NCBI RefSeq assembly: GCF_047495875.1
Contig: NC_092464.1
Coordinates: 23,344,865 to 23,408,864, forward strand
DNA from: Pithys albifrons albifrons
Taxonomy: Eukaryota > Chordata > Aves > Passeriformes > Thamnophilidae
Length of the DNA: 64,000 nt
Direction of reading: 5' to 3'
Shown: piece by piece, positions 1-14,600 of the stretch
Layout of the letters: each line of letters opens with the position of its first letter
How positions within the stretch are numbered: the first letter of the stretch is position 1
Position numbers and translations under genes: made by a program
Notes under the pieces: generated by a model
Told to the model about the DNA's origin: nothing
The model's database searches: none
Seen by the model: the letters and a program-made list of their open reading frames with translations, nothing else

Positions 1-654
1 TCTCAGCAAATTCTATTTTTTCTCCCCCTCTCCCATAACACTTGGCTCCAGCTAAAAGATACTTCTATCATAACCATGCCAGAAGCAACTCCAGGAAAAA
101 TCACAAACTGTGGCTTGGAATTTGAGCTGTTTTATGAGAAGCTGTCTTTCAGTGAATACATAAAATCATCCAAAACTAAGATATAAAAAATTAGCTAGAG
201 GACTTCCCCTTTGCCTCAAACACAACTCAGTAAAATAATTTGAAATATAACATTTGCTTTGAAGAAAAAGAAACTTAAAAACAACAGTTATATAGTCATT
301 TCAAGGGCACTTTTAGCTCAGTGTCTTGCCTAAAATGGCAGTCAACAACAGATGCCTAAGGAAGAATGTCATATAATGCATTTTCCTCAGCAATCGCACA
401 CAGCTTCTGGCAGGGTGGTTCGGGGACTTTCTGAACCAGAGGTAATATCTTGGTATTTAACAACTGTTACCAGACATATTCATGGAAAAAAAAAATCCAG
501 ACTTCTGGCCTTAGCTAAATTTGTAGTGTCTTTACTATCCAAATACAGAGTTTCACAACTTTAAGCTCTTTATTTTCTTCTAAGCACCTTTTTTTTTTCC
601 GTCTTCCACTTGGTAATTGTGTTCAATGCCCTCCAGGTCTTGTATTAGAAATAA

Positions 655-835
655 GTCCTTCTGTGTTAATTTTTTCTGTGCCACTCATGACTTTATAAAT
701 CTCTGTCATATGCCTCCCTAGATAAAATCTATTGAATTATTATTTGTGAACAGTTCCTTATCTTTGGTAGTCTTTGTCTGTCACCTGCGTGTCTCTGCTA
801 TTCCACGAGCATGTTCAAAGTGACTTCAAGAAAGA
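655..835 (-). repeat. Probable old CR1/L3-like LINE fragment
   Basis: The phrase GTGCCACTCATGACTTTATA (about 680-699), followed by a run resembling CTCTGTCATATGCCTCCCT, matches my memory of the antisense 3' region of old amniote CR1 elements. The rest is badly decayed. The assignment rests on pattern memory and needs a repeat library search. Confidence 0.35.
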
Positions 836-903
836 AGAAAAAAGAAGTGCTTCAGAGCATAAAGATTTGTAGACCTGAACGTGTGGTAAAACTTGGTCTT
901 TGG

Positions 904-980
904 ATGTCCCTTCTCATAGCAGGAAGTGGGGCTAGATGACCTTTAAAGGTCCCTTCCAACCCAAACCATTAATGATTCTA
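904..980 (+). repeat. CR1 LINE 3' end fragment
   Basis: Carries the typical CR1 terminal block: GGGGCTAGATGACCTTTAAA, then GGTCCCTTCCAACCCAAACC, then a degenerate ATGATTCT terminal repeat. This is a 5'-truncated plus-strand insertion of about 75 bp, the usual form of dead CR1 copies in birds. Confidence 0.8.
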
Positions 981-2456
981 CCAGCTGAAGCAGGCTGAAG
1001 TCACAGGGCAGTATTGTCCTACATTAGCCTCAGGTAAAAAACATCTTTGTTTCTGTATGGCCTGGCTATTTTTCTATCATCCCTGAAGACCAAGAAGCAG
1101 GGACTCCAATGCTGCTGGCAAAAATCCAAAGATGATATAGACGAAATGTAAATAACTTTATAATGCACAGTGTGAAACTTAATTTAAGGTAAGGGCACTT
1201 TACTCAAGTTTGATGTCTTCAATTTTATGCACTGGCCTAAACCACCAAAGTAATTTAGCAGATATCCTAATTCCCTCTGAACTTTTTCCTGGAGCTATTC
1301 ATCTCTTACTGTGTGAGATTTTAGGGAGATTAATCTCTGCAGTAAGGCAAATCAGGTGACAACAGATAGATGGGATGGCAAGGTCAACCATTGTGAAAAA
1401 CATTCCTCTAATTCCTTGTTAAAGCTCAAGTGTATTTGCAAAAGCATCTCATAAAGCTCAGATCTGCTATCCCTATACCCACAAACCAACTGCAATACTT
1501 TGAGTAGCAACAATGGTCTCATTACACAACTAATGAAAATGGTCCAAAAAGAAGAGGGGGAGTGTTTGAGAAGTGAGGTCAGAAGCAGCTGGAGTCACCA
1601 CTGACTGAACAGTGCCGTACTTGGAGGGAGTGTTTGCTTCCTACTTGAAGCAGAATCTTTGAGCATTAACAAAACCTACACCAGTACTTCAGTTATTGAC
1701 TGCCCGATATCACTCTCATTCCTGAACAGCCGCAGTGTTTGAAGTTCAGCTATAGGATCATTTCATTAAAGCAAGGGGTGCTGCCACAGCATGGCAAGGT
1801 ATCTCTGTTGGCCATTAAGGATTCGATTCAGTGCGTAACCACAGCTGTCTAGGGCCACTGAGATGCACAAAACGTCCTATGTGTCCTTACCCTGCCACCT
1901 TAGAGGGTTTGGGGCGTGTTTTTTTCCATTCCTATGTTGTGTCTTGCAGCCTGATCTGGGTGTTCTGTGTACCCCTGGCCAATTCAGAGAGCATTAAACA
2001 CTTCTGTAAGGACCTAATTGGTGCAAAACCAACAACTCGTAAGTCTTTTAAAATGGAAAGGTCATGGCAAACTTTCATTTTGTCTTCATCTCTTTATTGC
2101 CTTCTCTGGCCAGCCCTGGCTTGGGGATGCCTTGGCTGTGCTGGCGATGGCAGCCCGCGGGCCGCCCTGGCCGAGGCACCGGCCGGCAGGAGGGGGGCAC
2201 GGGATCCGGCACGGGATCCTCGCCACCTCTCGCAAGCACCGGAGAGCTCACACTGCAAAGGAAGAGAAAGAGGAGTGTCACATCAAAATAGCCCTCGGGG
2301 GAGGGGAAAAGGCCCGGTGTGTCACAGAACTGGCCTACAGCGATTATGGATGAGGGCAGTCACGGCCCTGCCCGCTCAGCGACCGCCCCGGGCCCGCGGG
2401 GAAGGCGGAACGCGGCGCTGGGGCCGCCCCGTCCCCTCCGCCCTGCGGGCCTGCTG

Positions 2457-2466
2457 GCGCCTGCGC
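2457..2466 (+). promoter_or_regulatory. Candidate NRF1 binding site
   Basis: GCGCCTGCGC fits the NRF1 consensus core (GCGC, two bases, GCGC) and lies about 55 bp before the start codon in the CpG island. NRF1 sites are common in housekeeping-type CpG promoters. Occupancy is inferred only. Confidence 0.4.
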
Positions 2467-2521
2467 GGGGCCGGGTCCCGGCGCGAGTGTGGCCCTGTGC
2501 TGTTCACTTGCCGAGCCGGCG

Positions 2522-2627
2522 ATGGCTGCGCGGAGGTGCGCGCTGTGGCTGCAGGGCCTGGCGCTGTTGTGGGGCTGCTCCTCGCTGGGGTTGGCGCAAA
2601 ACCCCACCGGGGCTCCGCCGGCGCAGG
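2522..2627 (+). CDS. PTTG1IP2: PTTG1IP-family exon 1 (signal peptide)
   Basis: Encodes M1-Q35 plus one base of codon 36. The start lies within the CpG island. It is followed by a basic then hydrophobic run (CALWLQGLALLWG) typical of a signal peptide, with cleavage probably after A25. The donor is G|GTAAGG at 2628. No other ATG gives a signal peptide in phase with exon 2. Confidence 0.85.
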
Positions 2628-5600
2628 GTAAGGAGGGGCGGGCAGCGTGGGGAGCGTAGCTTTCCTTCCCTTGCCTTCCGCCCCCTCCCCTCCTTTCCCT
2701 TCCATCTCTTGCGCCCCGCGGGCGCGGCCGTGGGGCCTTCCGGGGCAGGGGTACGGTGGGGCCGGGCCTGGGCTTGCAGCAACCGCAGCGCCGCCCGGAG
2801 CCTCCAGCGGGGCCGGGGCTTCGCTGGCCGCAGCCCGGGCTGGCTCCGCGGGACTGGCCGCTCCCGGCCGGCCCCAGGACAGCGCCACGGCACTGCGGTA
2901 CCGGCCCGGGCCGTGTCGGGAGCTGCGCTGCTCCGAGACAGCGGTCACAGAAACACAGAATGGGGCAGGTTGGAAAGGACCGCAGTGGGTCGTCTGGTCC
3001 AACCTCCCTGCACACAGTGGCCTAGATTTGTCTGTCCTGGATGATGAGAAGTGTGGCTTGGAAATGGTTTTCCCGCTCTGTTCTCTTGGAATCGTTTATC
3101 TCAGAGCTGCTTTTGGCAGGCAGTTGGTGAAGCTCGGCCTTAGATTTAGGTGCTACTCACAGATGTGACCATAAAGGTGCATGTCGGCTTAGTTGGTATT
3201 AAGTTAGGGTATCTCAAGTGGACTTTGTCACGTGCATCTAGAATTCAGTTTGAGGTGTATAATAATTGCTTCGTGGGAAGGGTTTATATTCGAAAAGGGA
3301 GTCTCCAACTGTGTGAGACAACTAACTTGAAGCAGCGCGGAAAGGGAGCCGTCAGTGTTCCCCAGCGATTAGAGAGGAAGGAGCAAAAGGTCGTCCTGCC
3401 AGTAACTGCAAGTTAGTCAGTTTCTTTATAGTAGTTCTGGGAAATAGAAACAAAACCAAAGAGAGAGTTTGTAGTAAAAAAACTTGTATTCCTAGTGAGG
3501 TTGCTTATGGTTTCCCTAGGAAGAAGCTTTAATGTATTATTATTCTTACAGGAATATAGGATTTTGATCTTGACAATAAGTTGGTTGTTATGGAGAAGGG
3601 TCATGGTATTACACAGAAAGATGTGAATGACCTTTATGGATTAAATATTAGAAATAAGTTTGAAGTGAAAGAAAAGATAGATTGTTGTGCCATATGACCA
3701 GTATTATTTTAGTCTTAAATTGAGTAACTGCTGGGGAAAAAAAAAAAAGTAGGGAGGTAGACCTGTTGAATATCAGATGCATATCAGTTACTGAAATGAT
3801 GCTCTCTGAAGTCAGAGTAGTCAGTTCTGTGGTACTTTTGCAAGACTCTAGGACCTTGTATGCCCTCCTGCTAAATATTCCAGCAGTTCAGCACCTGTTT
3901 TCAACGGGGCTGGACTGGCATAAAGCAGGACTACAAGGGGTGTTGTTCCCTGTCTCTGAAGATAGCAGGAAGAGCACGGCTTTAATTGCTGAGCAGGAGG
4001 AAGCTTGAGGGAGAAAGCACTTGTGTACCAGGAAGAGGAAACTGTTTTATGCTGAATAATAGTGGTGTCCTAAGAAAGGAGGCCGAGATGAAATTAAACC
4101 AGCTATGAATAAGTTTAAGTATTGGGAGGTTTGTGTTTAGTTTTAGTGGGATAGTGAGAGCTGTACAACAATCATCAGGCCTTGTATGTGCTACATAGAC
4201 CCTCGTCTTCATGAAGGGAAGAAAGAAATAGACCCGAAAACCTCAATGCTGCATATACTACCTTCCTTCATAAATACATATTGGGACGGGGGGAAAGCTG
4301 GTTTTAAATAAAACAGAGTTTTACTGTCAGTGCTGTTCTATTTTACCTGTGTTTGGTGGAGGAACAGCCTTTGTTCTGTGTAAGTGCAGTTACCCTGGTC
4401 CATGAATATGTCTCTTAAAAAGTGAGATCATACAGATAGTTAATGTGTAGTTAACTTAGTACAATTCCTGCATATCTGGGCAGCATTTTAGTTGTACTTA
4501 AAAAGAAAAGTGCACAGACAGTAATAGCCCTTTCTTATGTGAATATAATCTTCATACAGCTATTTTTGGTAAAAATTGGATTTGTCAAAGTAATGCTTCC
4601 ACTACTTGATAAACCAGGCTTGGTATATAAAGATGATTTCTCATTTTATTGTATGTTAGTCTATAAATGCTGATGTTATATGACAACATAGAAGGAATTA
4701 CTATGTTTGAAAAATACAGTTTTAAATACAATGTAAATTATTGCTGATAGTGGTGCTATGGTTTACCTTTATTTTTTCCCCAATACTGATAATACAGTAG
4801 CCTCTTGAAATACTAGAGGGAGACTGTCAACTTGATATCTGTTTGAACATTAAAAAATATTCAAAGTTATTTTTGTGTAATGTGCTGGTACACATAATGC
4901 TTTTAGCAACGTAGATCAGAGGGAATGTCTGTGTTTTTCTTTTTCAGTTTGAGAGACTTTTTTCTTCTCTTGTGAAGAACGCTGTTGGGAAATTTATATA
5001 TTTTTGGATGTTATGAGAAAAATATATAAAGCAGAATGAAAAATTCTTCTCAGTTGCTCATAGTGTTAAATTTTTCAACAGTAGTATATAAAGTTTTTAT
5101 TTTTGAAATATATATTGTGATTTATTTTGAAGTATATTTGCTAAAACTCCTATGCTGTTCTTTAGTCTTCCAATATTTGTGGGGTTTTTTTTAATATAAT
5201 TGAGGCCTCTGTCTTTGTGTGTAGTAATCCCATTTGAAAATTTTTTGGTTTAAACTGATGCTGCTTTTCATGTTTTTCTATGAATTGGTATATGGGCCTT
5301 ACACTGAAGGTGTTAGTTGGTACTGGTAACAAGTTAATTGGGACCAGATAAACTAGTAAGAGTTTTTCTTTTCATCTGAATATATGAATTAAAACTAAAT
5401 ATACTGTTACATAAAATACATTTAATGTTAGAAATTAGTACTAGAAAAATATAATATTGAATTATGAAAATACTGAAATATATAATTGTCTCACAAGTAA
5501 CTTACTCAGCTCAAATTGGTAACAGCTTGTGACTAATGCAGTTACTCATTAAAGCTAGAATTGGATTCCTGATTTGGAGATATCTTCCCCTTGTAGTTGT

Positions 5601-8600
5601 GATAGATACAGAAATAATAAAAAGTGTGTTTCACTAAATAGTATAAAAAATTATCATAGGGACTCAAGTTTTTGGTAGAAAATTCCACTTTCAGACCAGG
5701 AGAAGAGACTCACCCTCATGTTTCAAGTTCATTTAAGTCAAGACTATGGCATGTATGAGACCCTGTGGGCAACAAGTTATGTCTGAATTATGGATAAAAA
5801 AAGACTGGTCTTAAGATGATAAACAGGCAGTACTTTTAAATGACATAAATGTGAACACCACTAACTATTTATTTTTTTTTTTTTTAATCCAAAGAAAAAA
5901 TGTGCCTTAAGTGCTTCTGAGTCACTTGGCTTTTCAAACTTCTGTTAAAGTTCTCGTTGAACTCCTGCAAATTAACTTTGTGTCCTGTTAGGAAGTGTTT
6001 TATATTGTTGTCTAAAATCATGTTATTTGGAGAGCTTTATCTTTGAAAAACTTTCCCCTCAGAAGAAAGGTTAATATCTATGAAAGAGGATCACCCCTAG
6101 GCAAGGGTCAGCTTTGGCAGAAGTTCCAAAGCTGCACAATTCAGAATGCCCTAAATTGAAGGGTGAATGTCCTGAAACATCAGCAGAGATACAGGAAGGC
6201 TCTTGAGTTAAATCTCCTGTGTTGTTCTTAGAGAAAGCAAAGTGAAGTTAAAGGTAACCTTGAGTTGTTTCCCTATGTCAGAAGTCGAATTTAAATGTTT
6301 TATATCTCTGTTTGCTGCAGTTCTCCTGGAATGAAATTAGTGAGATTTCATTGCTTCATTCAAAATTGTTGCTTATATGTAGAAGGAGGAAAAAGAAGAG
6401 GCTAAATATTATGATAAATGCTTGACCTTGTGGAGTAAAACCAAATATATCATCTCTGTTTTTTTGTTTTTGTTTGTTTGCTTTTCTAGCATGTTCAGCA
6501 TTTTCCCAGAAGTCCTGTGACGAATGTCTAAAAAATGTTTCGGTAAGATTTTTAACATCTTTTTGGATTGATGAGAATTTCCACTTCATATGAAATCAAA
6601 TTGTTTGGCTGTTTGATGGGTTCTTGTTTTCTTTTTAATGGTGAAGCTACTCAAACTACCCAGAACAAGAGGAAGTCAAGATCAGTCAGTTCTTATTTAA
6701 ATGATAGAATCAACTGATGTGCTGCTTCCCCTCTGTCACAGGTGATGCCACTGTGCTTTAATTTTGCCAGGGGTGCCCCCTGATTTGGTCACTCGAGGTG
6801 TTCTCTGCTTTGTCCGGAGAAGACAGACCGAGTCCAGGCTCCCACTGTCAGTGCGTGCTCGGGGCTTTCAGAGCTCAGCTGAGCAGGTGGATGTTTCTGC
6901 TGGTCCGGCTAATTTTGTGAGCAGCACTTAGTTAAATGTTCATCACAAAAGGATTAGATAAACTCAATTTTATGCGGCTAAAGTGCCTCGTACTTTTTAT
7001 ATTTTGAATAGAAGAATTAGGAAATTAATGTAAATAAATTAGAAGTGCCTTTCTCTGAAGATGCCCCAAGAAATGCATTTAACTGAGGCAGACTGGATTG
7101 GCACTTTGTATGTGTCCAGACGTGTTGGGCTCTCCACTGATCAGACTCTCTGTGCTTAAGCCTGCCCAGCTGAGTTGCTGTTCTGGTAGCAAAATGGTTA
7201 GATTTCCAATGAGAATAAGGCAAACATTTAAACATTAGAATTTGTTCTCTGTCCTTTGCTGAAAACTTTTTTAGCTCCACATAAGGATTGTGATAAGCAT
7301 ACAAAAGGTATCAGTCCCTGCAAAGTGAGAGATTATTTCAAATTCAAACTCAGGTGTCACTGAAAAGAAGTATTTCAGGAGTCTTTCAGTTACATAGTTA
7401 CTGCAAAACTTTTTCGCTAGGGAAGACTGAGAAATATCTGAACTTACCTGCTTGTCTTACGCATATTTTGGGTTTTTAAGGGAAAAAATATTAGTTGACT
7501 TGTATTGATGTGTTATTGTGTATTGTCAGACCTGTATATTTGTTGTCTGAGGAATGGCATTGTGTAAACTCTTCATCTTCAAAAGTATAAAATAGGAATG
7601 AAAAATTACCAATTGAATGTTCAGTGTTGGCATTAGTGTGACTTTAAATAAGTGCTGCTGCAGATATATGAGCACAACTATTACTAACTTGAGAACTATG
7701 TGTTCACCTTGTGAGAGAAATAAATCCTTTAGCTGTGTTTGTGTACTGAAGACACTAACAGAGTTACAAACACATTATTTTCAGAATCTGTCAAACCAGA
7801 GACAGTGTCCAGGTTTGTATTGGTGACAACGATGGATGATTCAGGGCAACTGCTTCAATAGCACCAGTGTTAACCTTGAGGAAAGGAGTTTAGACTTGAT
7901 TCAGATAATTTGCACATATGTTAAAAAAAAAAAAGAAAGGCTACAGAAAAAAAGTGATGAGCACTTCTGTGAGCAATAGTAAACCAACAGATTGCTGAAA
8001 TTACTTTTATTGTTTTAGTTGAAAAAAAAATCCGGTTTTCATATTGGTGATAATGTAGATAGCAACAACAGATAAAAATGAAAATTCAGTGTTTGCTGAA
8101 TAGGTAAATTTAGTTCAGTTAAATAAAGTTATAATTCAAAATGCTCAAATTCTGTTCATCGTCATTTTAATTGGGTTAATGAATACCTGGTTTTTGTGTA
8201 TTTTTTATCAGTAAGTTCTGAGTAGTTGTTTTACAGATAGACTGTTGAATTTCATCTTATTCCTTACAATATGGTACATTAAAAAGTAGCACATAAGGGT
8301 TTTGATTAGAGCTGTTGAATTCTGAAACTCAGTTTATTTATGTCAAAGAAATATTTGCTGCTATGACTAGCAGATTACCAGGTATATTGGAATTTGTTAA
8401 CTTAATACGTTACCAGATAATGTGTAAATATTTATTAATTAACACCTTGTGAGAGTTTTCATATTTCTAACTCCATATGTCAGTGTGTAATGCAAGTTGT
8501 AGTTAGAGATAGGACTGCATTTTAAAATCTGAGTGCATGTGTAGAGTCTCAGCATTCTGGAGAATTTTCCAGTCTCATTTTCAGCTTTTGAGTGGTCTAC

Positions 8601-11600
8601 TAATATGCTTTTCTCCTCAGGTATTTATTTTTGTTATTCTCATCTTTGTCCTTACAATAAATGTATGGAATCAAAATTCTTGCAGAAAGTGGACTTTAGG
8701 CATGCTGCACATTATGAAAAAACAAACACCAAACTCAAAACAGCTTTTGACAGGAATTGTGGTAAAGAAATATAGCCAAGTTTTGGAGAGAAAGGTGGGG
8801 ATAACAGTCACTTGCATACATTTATCTGAATATACAGGAAGAAGATATTTACAGCAAAACCAGTAGAATTTTAAGGGTTCTTTACGGTTTTCATTGTGTT
8901 GATAATCAAATACAGGGCTGAAGTAAGATTATATGTGGTTTTTTGTTCCTTAAAGTTCCCAGGTGTTTTAAAATCCTGAACAATTGGCTTTCTGATTTTA
9001 CACTTCTTGTTAATTTCAGTAATTTTGAACCCAAAGCCATTTGATCCTCAAGTATACAGAATACCTCAATATGTCCCCATATATTTTCAGGCTAGTGTAA
9101 GTATTTGTTACCTGTAAGTACAAAATGTTCTTATTCATAGTTCAGTTTAGGTTTTAGCAAGAAATTGTACCAGGACTTCTGTAGGCTTTATAATATAAAG
9201 CACTTTCATTTCTACAGTATTGTACTCCTGTAAGAATTCTGTCTTTGGAGAGGTGCACTAAATTCTTAACTGTTTTTGAAGATGAATAATTGGGGTTTTT
9301 TTGTTTCTTCTGCAGTGCCTTTGGTGTTACACTAACAACACCTGTATTGATTACCCTGTAAGAAGCATTCTTCCACCATCTTCTTTGTGTTCCCTCTCAA
9401 ATGCTCGATGGGGAGTTTGCTGGAGTAGGTACTAATTTTATGTTTGCTCTATAGAATTACTTAGAAGTATGATTAAAGTAAGCCTGTCATTTACTAGAGC
9501 TGTTCCCTGATAATTTGGATGGGGTGGAGGGAGAAGCCAGTGGTTATTTGGAATCATGATCTCTAATTTTCTGGACTTACAAACTGTCATTGTTAAGGAA
9601 CGGTTCTTTGTAAACTGCCCATGTAGTTATGCTGATCCAGTGGCTTTGAAACCTAAACGTTATAAAAATTTCTTGAAGTGTTGGATTATTAACATAGATC
9701 CACAGTTCTTTTATTATATTCCCGTGGAACCAATACCACAGGGATAAAGTCACACAGAAATTCTCGAATGCTATTTTTGCTTAAACAGCTGAAATAACAA
9801 TGTAGTCTGTAGGTACTGAAAGCAGTGTAGATAAGGGTAAAAAGGAAGCTGCAGTGGGCCACTGTAGGTTGTACTACTGCATCGTTTAATTGTTCCTAGA
9901 TTTCCATTTGCTTTTCATGTTTCATTACAAAATCCAGTATGCTGCCATCAGAGTGAAATCTTGGGGGCTATTTTTCCAATACTGTGTGTACAGATCTAAA
10001 TTCAGACTAGACTGGAAGAAAGGACAAATAAGCCATTGGAAAGCTTTTCATGCAAAACGAGTACCAGTCTACCAAAGCAAAGGCTTGCTGCTTTCTGTGT
10101 GTTTGTTCATGGATTACCAGGAGGCTAAAGAACAAAACCAATTTAGAGTGAACTATCAGTGACTCTGTTAACTGTAAATTAGAACAAAGTTACCATGCTT
10201 AGCACAGAGAGATGATGCAGTAGTCTAAATTAGAGCAGCAGAAGTAGAAGATTGCTGTTAAAAGTGGAACATTCAGGTTTCTGAACACTACCACTTAATC
10301 CCTGCAAACCAGTGACTAAATTAAACAGTACAGCAGAACTTTATCAATTCTTTATTCTTATAGAAGGGCTTTGTGCTTTATTTTCTGAGAAACAGCATTT
10401 ATGCTTAGACTTTTGGAGTTTTTTAGGGTACAGTAGGTACGTAATTTCTGTAATAAGGCACACTTTTAAAAAACTGGGCTCTGAATGTCATAGTAAATGC
10501 TGTTATGAAATGTTTAGCAGACTTTTCCTGAAAGTGTGGAGGGTTGACTCCGGCTAATATCTAAGTACTCACACAGTTGCTTTCTCTTTCCCTACCCCCC
10601 TTGGACCCAGTAGGATGGAGGAAGAAAATAGGAAAAAAGCAAGAAAAATAATGAATTGAGATAAAGAGGGAGAGAAAGAAAAGGCAACCACCTCCCACAG
10701 GCAGACTGATACCCCCAAGCAGTAGTCACTTTGGAAGCCCTGGACTTACATTTCCTTTACCTCGGGTTTCATTGCTGACCACAGCATTACATGGTTTGGA
10801 ACACCCCTTTGGCTGGTTTGGGTCAACTGTTCTGTTGGCATCCTCTCCTGACTTCCCCGGTCTCCTGCCTATGTCCAGCCCTGCTCACTTGAGGGGAGGA
10901 GAAGGAAGGGGGAAAAATGATAATATTTTCATGCTTTTCTAGCCTGTTCAGCAACAGCCAAAACATTGATGTGTTACCAGCACTTTTTAGCCAGAAATCC
11001 AAAGCACAGCATCAAACCACCTGCTATGAAGGAAGCTAACACTCAGACCCAGTGGACAAACACATCCTTTTGCAAAGATTCCCAGTGTACTGAGGCTAAG
11101 GGTGTTCTTGACAGTTTACTCCTGCTATAGAAATGGCTTATAGCTTGGGTACTGTTTGTGTTTCTAGATTGACTGTAGCTTAAACACAGAATGAATACTT
11201 CATAATGGAGCACATTCTCAGCAAACCAAACAACAAAATCCTCAAATAATGCACTTCCTTAATAGTTTTTTTTACAAATTGGAGGCAGCAGCATGCCATG
11301 GGGTCTTACAGTCATACTGAGACCATGCCCTTTGAACACAGCAAAAAATTAATTAACTTGTGAGTGTGGTGTTGCTACTTTTTCTTTGAGCAAATAAAAT
11401 TAAGAGATCAATGTTGTTCACTGTTGCTGAAAATGAAGGTGGATTTTGCTGCTCTCAAGAAAAAATGACTGGCTTCCAGATACAATTTTATATGAGATAA
11501 GATGTATTGACAGATTATTAAACAGTGTGAAGTGAAGAAGAAGAACAGTATAGAAGCAGTGTAATACTAAGTTGCCTAATTACATTTTTTTCCTGAATAA

Positions 11601-14600
11601 TAAGCAAATGAAATAAATAGTGGAGACAGGAGTGCAGACTGAAAACTGAGTCTTTTCCTGCACTTTGTTACGAGATTTAAACATTTTTTTCCTTCAATTA
11701 AGTAGTATATACTTTTTAAAAAAATTAAATTTTGTTTAAAAAAATGTCTTTTTGCTGAATGAAGTATATTTAATTGTTTGTAACTTGAAGGGAAGTAACA
11801 GAATGAGAAATGTGGTTCATGATTTGCATGTTTGAATTTACCTATATATTGTAACTAGAAACTATGTATTAATCTTTATCATAAACTGTACCCAGTAAAT
11901 GATAACACAAAAGCAGAAATACCTGCTGGAATGTAATCTTTGGCAGGATATGTAAAGGGTCTGCCTTGGACAGGCATGAGATGATGTGATGTGCAGAGAA
12001 GTAACAGTCTTTGGCTTGTGCATGTAATCGGAGAGCACTGACTGTCTCAACTTCACTTGCTAAATGTGAACCATTTTATTACAGGACAGAACTGTGAAAT
12101 CACACCAGTAGATATTGTAACATATAAAGTATTACAGATGACTTAATGTAAAGGGAAATTCTACTTAGTGTCTGTTCAGTGTGGATTAAGTATAATAGCA
12201 AAATTTGAATGTGGTATTCTTCAGTTTAACTGGGGTAGTTGCACAGAATTATGGGGTTTTTTTGCATCTAGAGATTAAAAAATGCCTAGGAAGGAGGTGA
12301 AGATTTATCAGAAAGATAAATGTTCATGCTGAAGTCTAACAAGTTGAATATATTTGTATTTTTCAGTAAACTTTGAGGCTTTAATTATTGCCATAGCTGT
12401 AGTAGCTGGACTCATTCTGGTGTCCGTAGCAGTCTGTTGCTGTTACTGCTGTTACTGTAGAAGGCGTTCCAGGAGGTAAATCTATTATATCTGTTTCCTT
12501 TGCTAACATTGGGTGCTGATCTTTCCTACCTACCTACAATTTTTACTCTCCAGTATACTATTTTCATTTGAAACCAGTTTTGGTCACTTGACTTTATTTG
12601 TTTGAAAAAGACAACCAAAAAGACATGTTTAGTGACAGGCACTATGACACTGGAAATTATGCTGGAATGGCACTGACATGGTGTTTCTAGTGGTAACAGC
12701 ACTGATACATTCAACTGTGGGAAACCTATTGCTTTAAACTTCTACATTTTACAGTTTTGTATTAAGATTTGACATGAAATATTTCCATGACCAAATAAAT
12801 CCTTGCTTCTTGTGATAATGGAACGAATAATTTCTTCCAAGGCAAGATCATGGTACAGCAAAAAGGGACAAGTAACTGAGCAACAGTGTCCTACAGCACT
12901 TGGTATCCAGGCTTCAGCATTGCTCTGGGATCTGTCAGCAGTCAGGATGTAAATGATTAGCTGTCCTTGCCAATTCAACAAAATATTCTAAATGCAAGAT
13001 AATACTTCTTTTGCTCTAAGATACTAAGAATGACTGAGTAAAGTAATACTGCAAAAATTAAATGTTCTTGAGATCTTGGAGGACTTTTTTTTTAAAACTG
13101 GTTTCTCTAATTAGCTAATATCCTTCAAATGGAGGGAAGTAGGTGATGGGTAGCTAAAATAGGTAAGTCATTGCTGCTGTATGAAGTTATCAGTGGTTAT
13201 TCCCTAATGAAACACCTGGAAGGCCATGTTTATTGGGACAGCACAATATGCTTCCCTCTCTCATTGAAGTGTTAAAGCTCAGCTTTCTGGGCAGTGTAGT
13301 TTCATCCATCTCTGTTCCTTATGTTCTTCAGTACATCTGATGTGAATAAAATGTGGACCTTATTTCTTGGTCTGAAATAATTTCTATGCTTTTTGAAGTA
13401 CATCTGATTCATTGTTCTTGTTTGAGGGTTGTATTTGGATTTTTTTTTAAAGAACTTATGTAAATGTATGGTGTTTTCATGCTTACCTTCAAGCCAGAGA
13501 AATACGGCACATCTGTGCATTTAAAGACATGGGAAAATAATTGTAAACAACATCTCATTCCTTTCTCTCTTCCTTGAGGAAGATGCATGCACCTCTTCAG
13601 CCTTGGTTGGTCTACCAAATCTACCCTAATGCAGAATTGGATAACTCCTTAGCCTTGTTCTGATAAGCTCTAAAGATATATAGAACAGGTTTAGATCTTA
13701 TGTAAAATCTGCCAACATCCTCTGCAGAACAAATGAGTAGGCCCCTGTGGCTGACATGCCAACAAATAAAGCTTGAATCCTGTGAGAAGATATTTGGGGC
13801 AGACTCCAGTTTTAGTAACTAAGTTGTCAATCAGTACTGTAACATCTAATTCTACAAATAGAGGGTTAGTTGAGAGTCCTCTTATGCCAGGACTCCAAAG
13901 GTGTCCAGCTTAATCTTCTGACCCTTAGAGGATTTAAAGGTCTTTTCAAAGTGGGGTCCAGATTATTTCAGGAGGATTCAGAATGTGTTTTTACACTACA
14001 ACCTGATCTATTACTGGCTTTAAAGCCACTGATTCCTAGCAAGATTTCTTTTGCTCTCTTCTTCCTCATTTAAGTGGAATCATTTTCCACACAGTTGTTT
14101 TGGTTTTTTTTTAATGAATCGGAGGAAGGAAAGTTTATAGAAACGTAGTGTTAGGTCTGTTTTACTGACTCTTGAGATGTCGTCTGAAATCTTGGGTGTA
14201 TACTTGTTTTGCAGAAGCATTAGTATTCCCTCTGGAAGTTCTTAAGCTGTGGTGTTTCAGTGTTTGAGAATCCAGCACATACCTTTTCCTTGAACACAGA
14301 TGCATTAACCTCCACATCAGTAATGTAGTTGGCTCACCCATCTCCATTGTTGGTACAGGAGTTCTAGGAATATTGTTGCATTGTGTAGGTTCATTATTTT
14401 TACCCTGTGTTTTGGGACTTCTAATAGCCTGCCTCCATGCACTTGAGATAGTTTCATGAATAGGAATTATTCATGCTATGCTAAATAGATGTTCTTGAAC
14501 TTTAGTTACCAACCAGTTTTTTAATTGTATAACCTCATACTTTCTGAATTTTGAAGAAATATTCAATTCCCTGAAACTATCTACAAATCAGAAGACATTT

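Larger units (their letters stand above)
1..2120. other. Upstream intergenic stretch
   Basis: AT-rich DNA upstream of the first CpG island. I see no exon with a credible reading frame and splice sites here. Short open frames in this stretch have no recognisable domain. Two CR1-derived fragments are listed separately; the remainder holds nothing I can name. Confidence 0.6.
2130..2960 (+). promoter_or_regulatory. CpG-island promoter of the PTTG1IP-family gene
   Basis: An abrupt GC- and CpG-rich block in AT-rich surroundings covers the start codon at 2522, exon 1 and the start of intron 1. No clear TATA box lies at a usual distance before the start, which fits a dispersed CpG-island promoter. 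A palindromic GCGC-type element at 2457-2466 fits an NRF1 site. The transcription start cannot be fixed from sequence. Long open frames on both strands in this block are GC-rich artefacts. Confidence 0.8.

Noticed and set aside
1831..3168. Long overlapping open frames on both strands (up to 266 codons)
   Set aside because: They coincide with the CpG island, where stops are rare. Only the frame starting at 2522 makes a signal peptide and splices in phase into the family protein.
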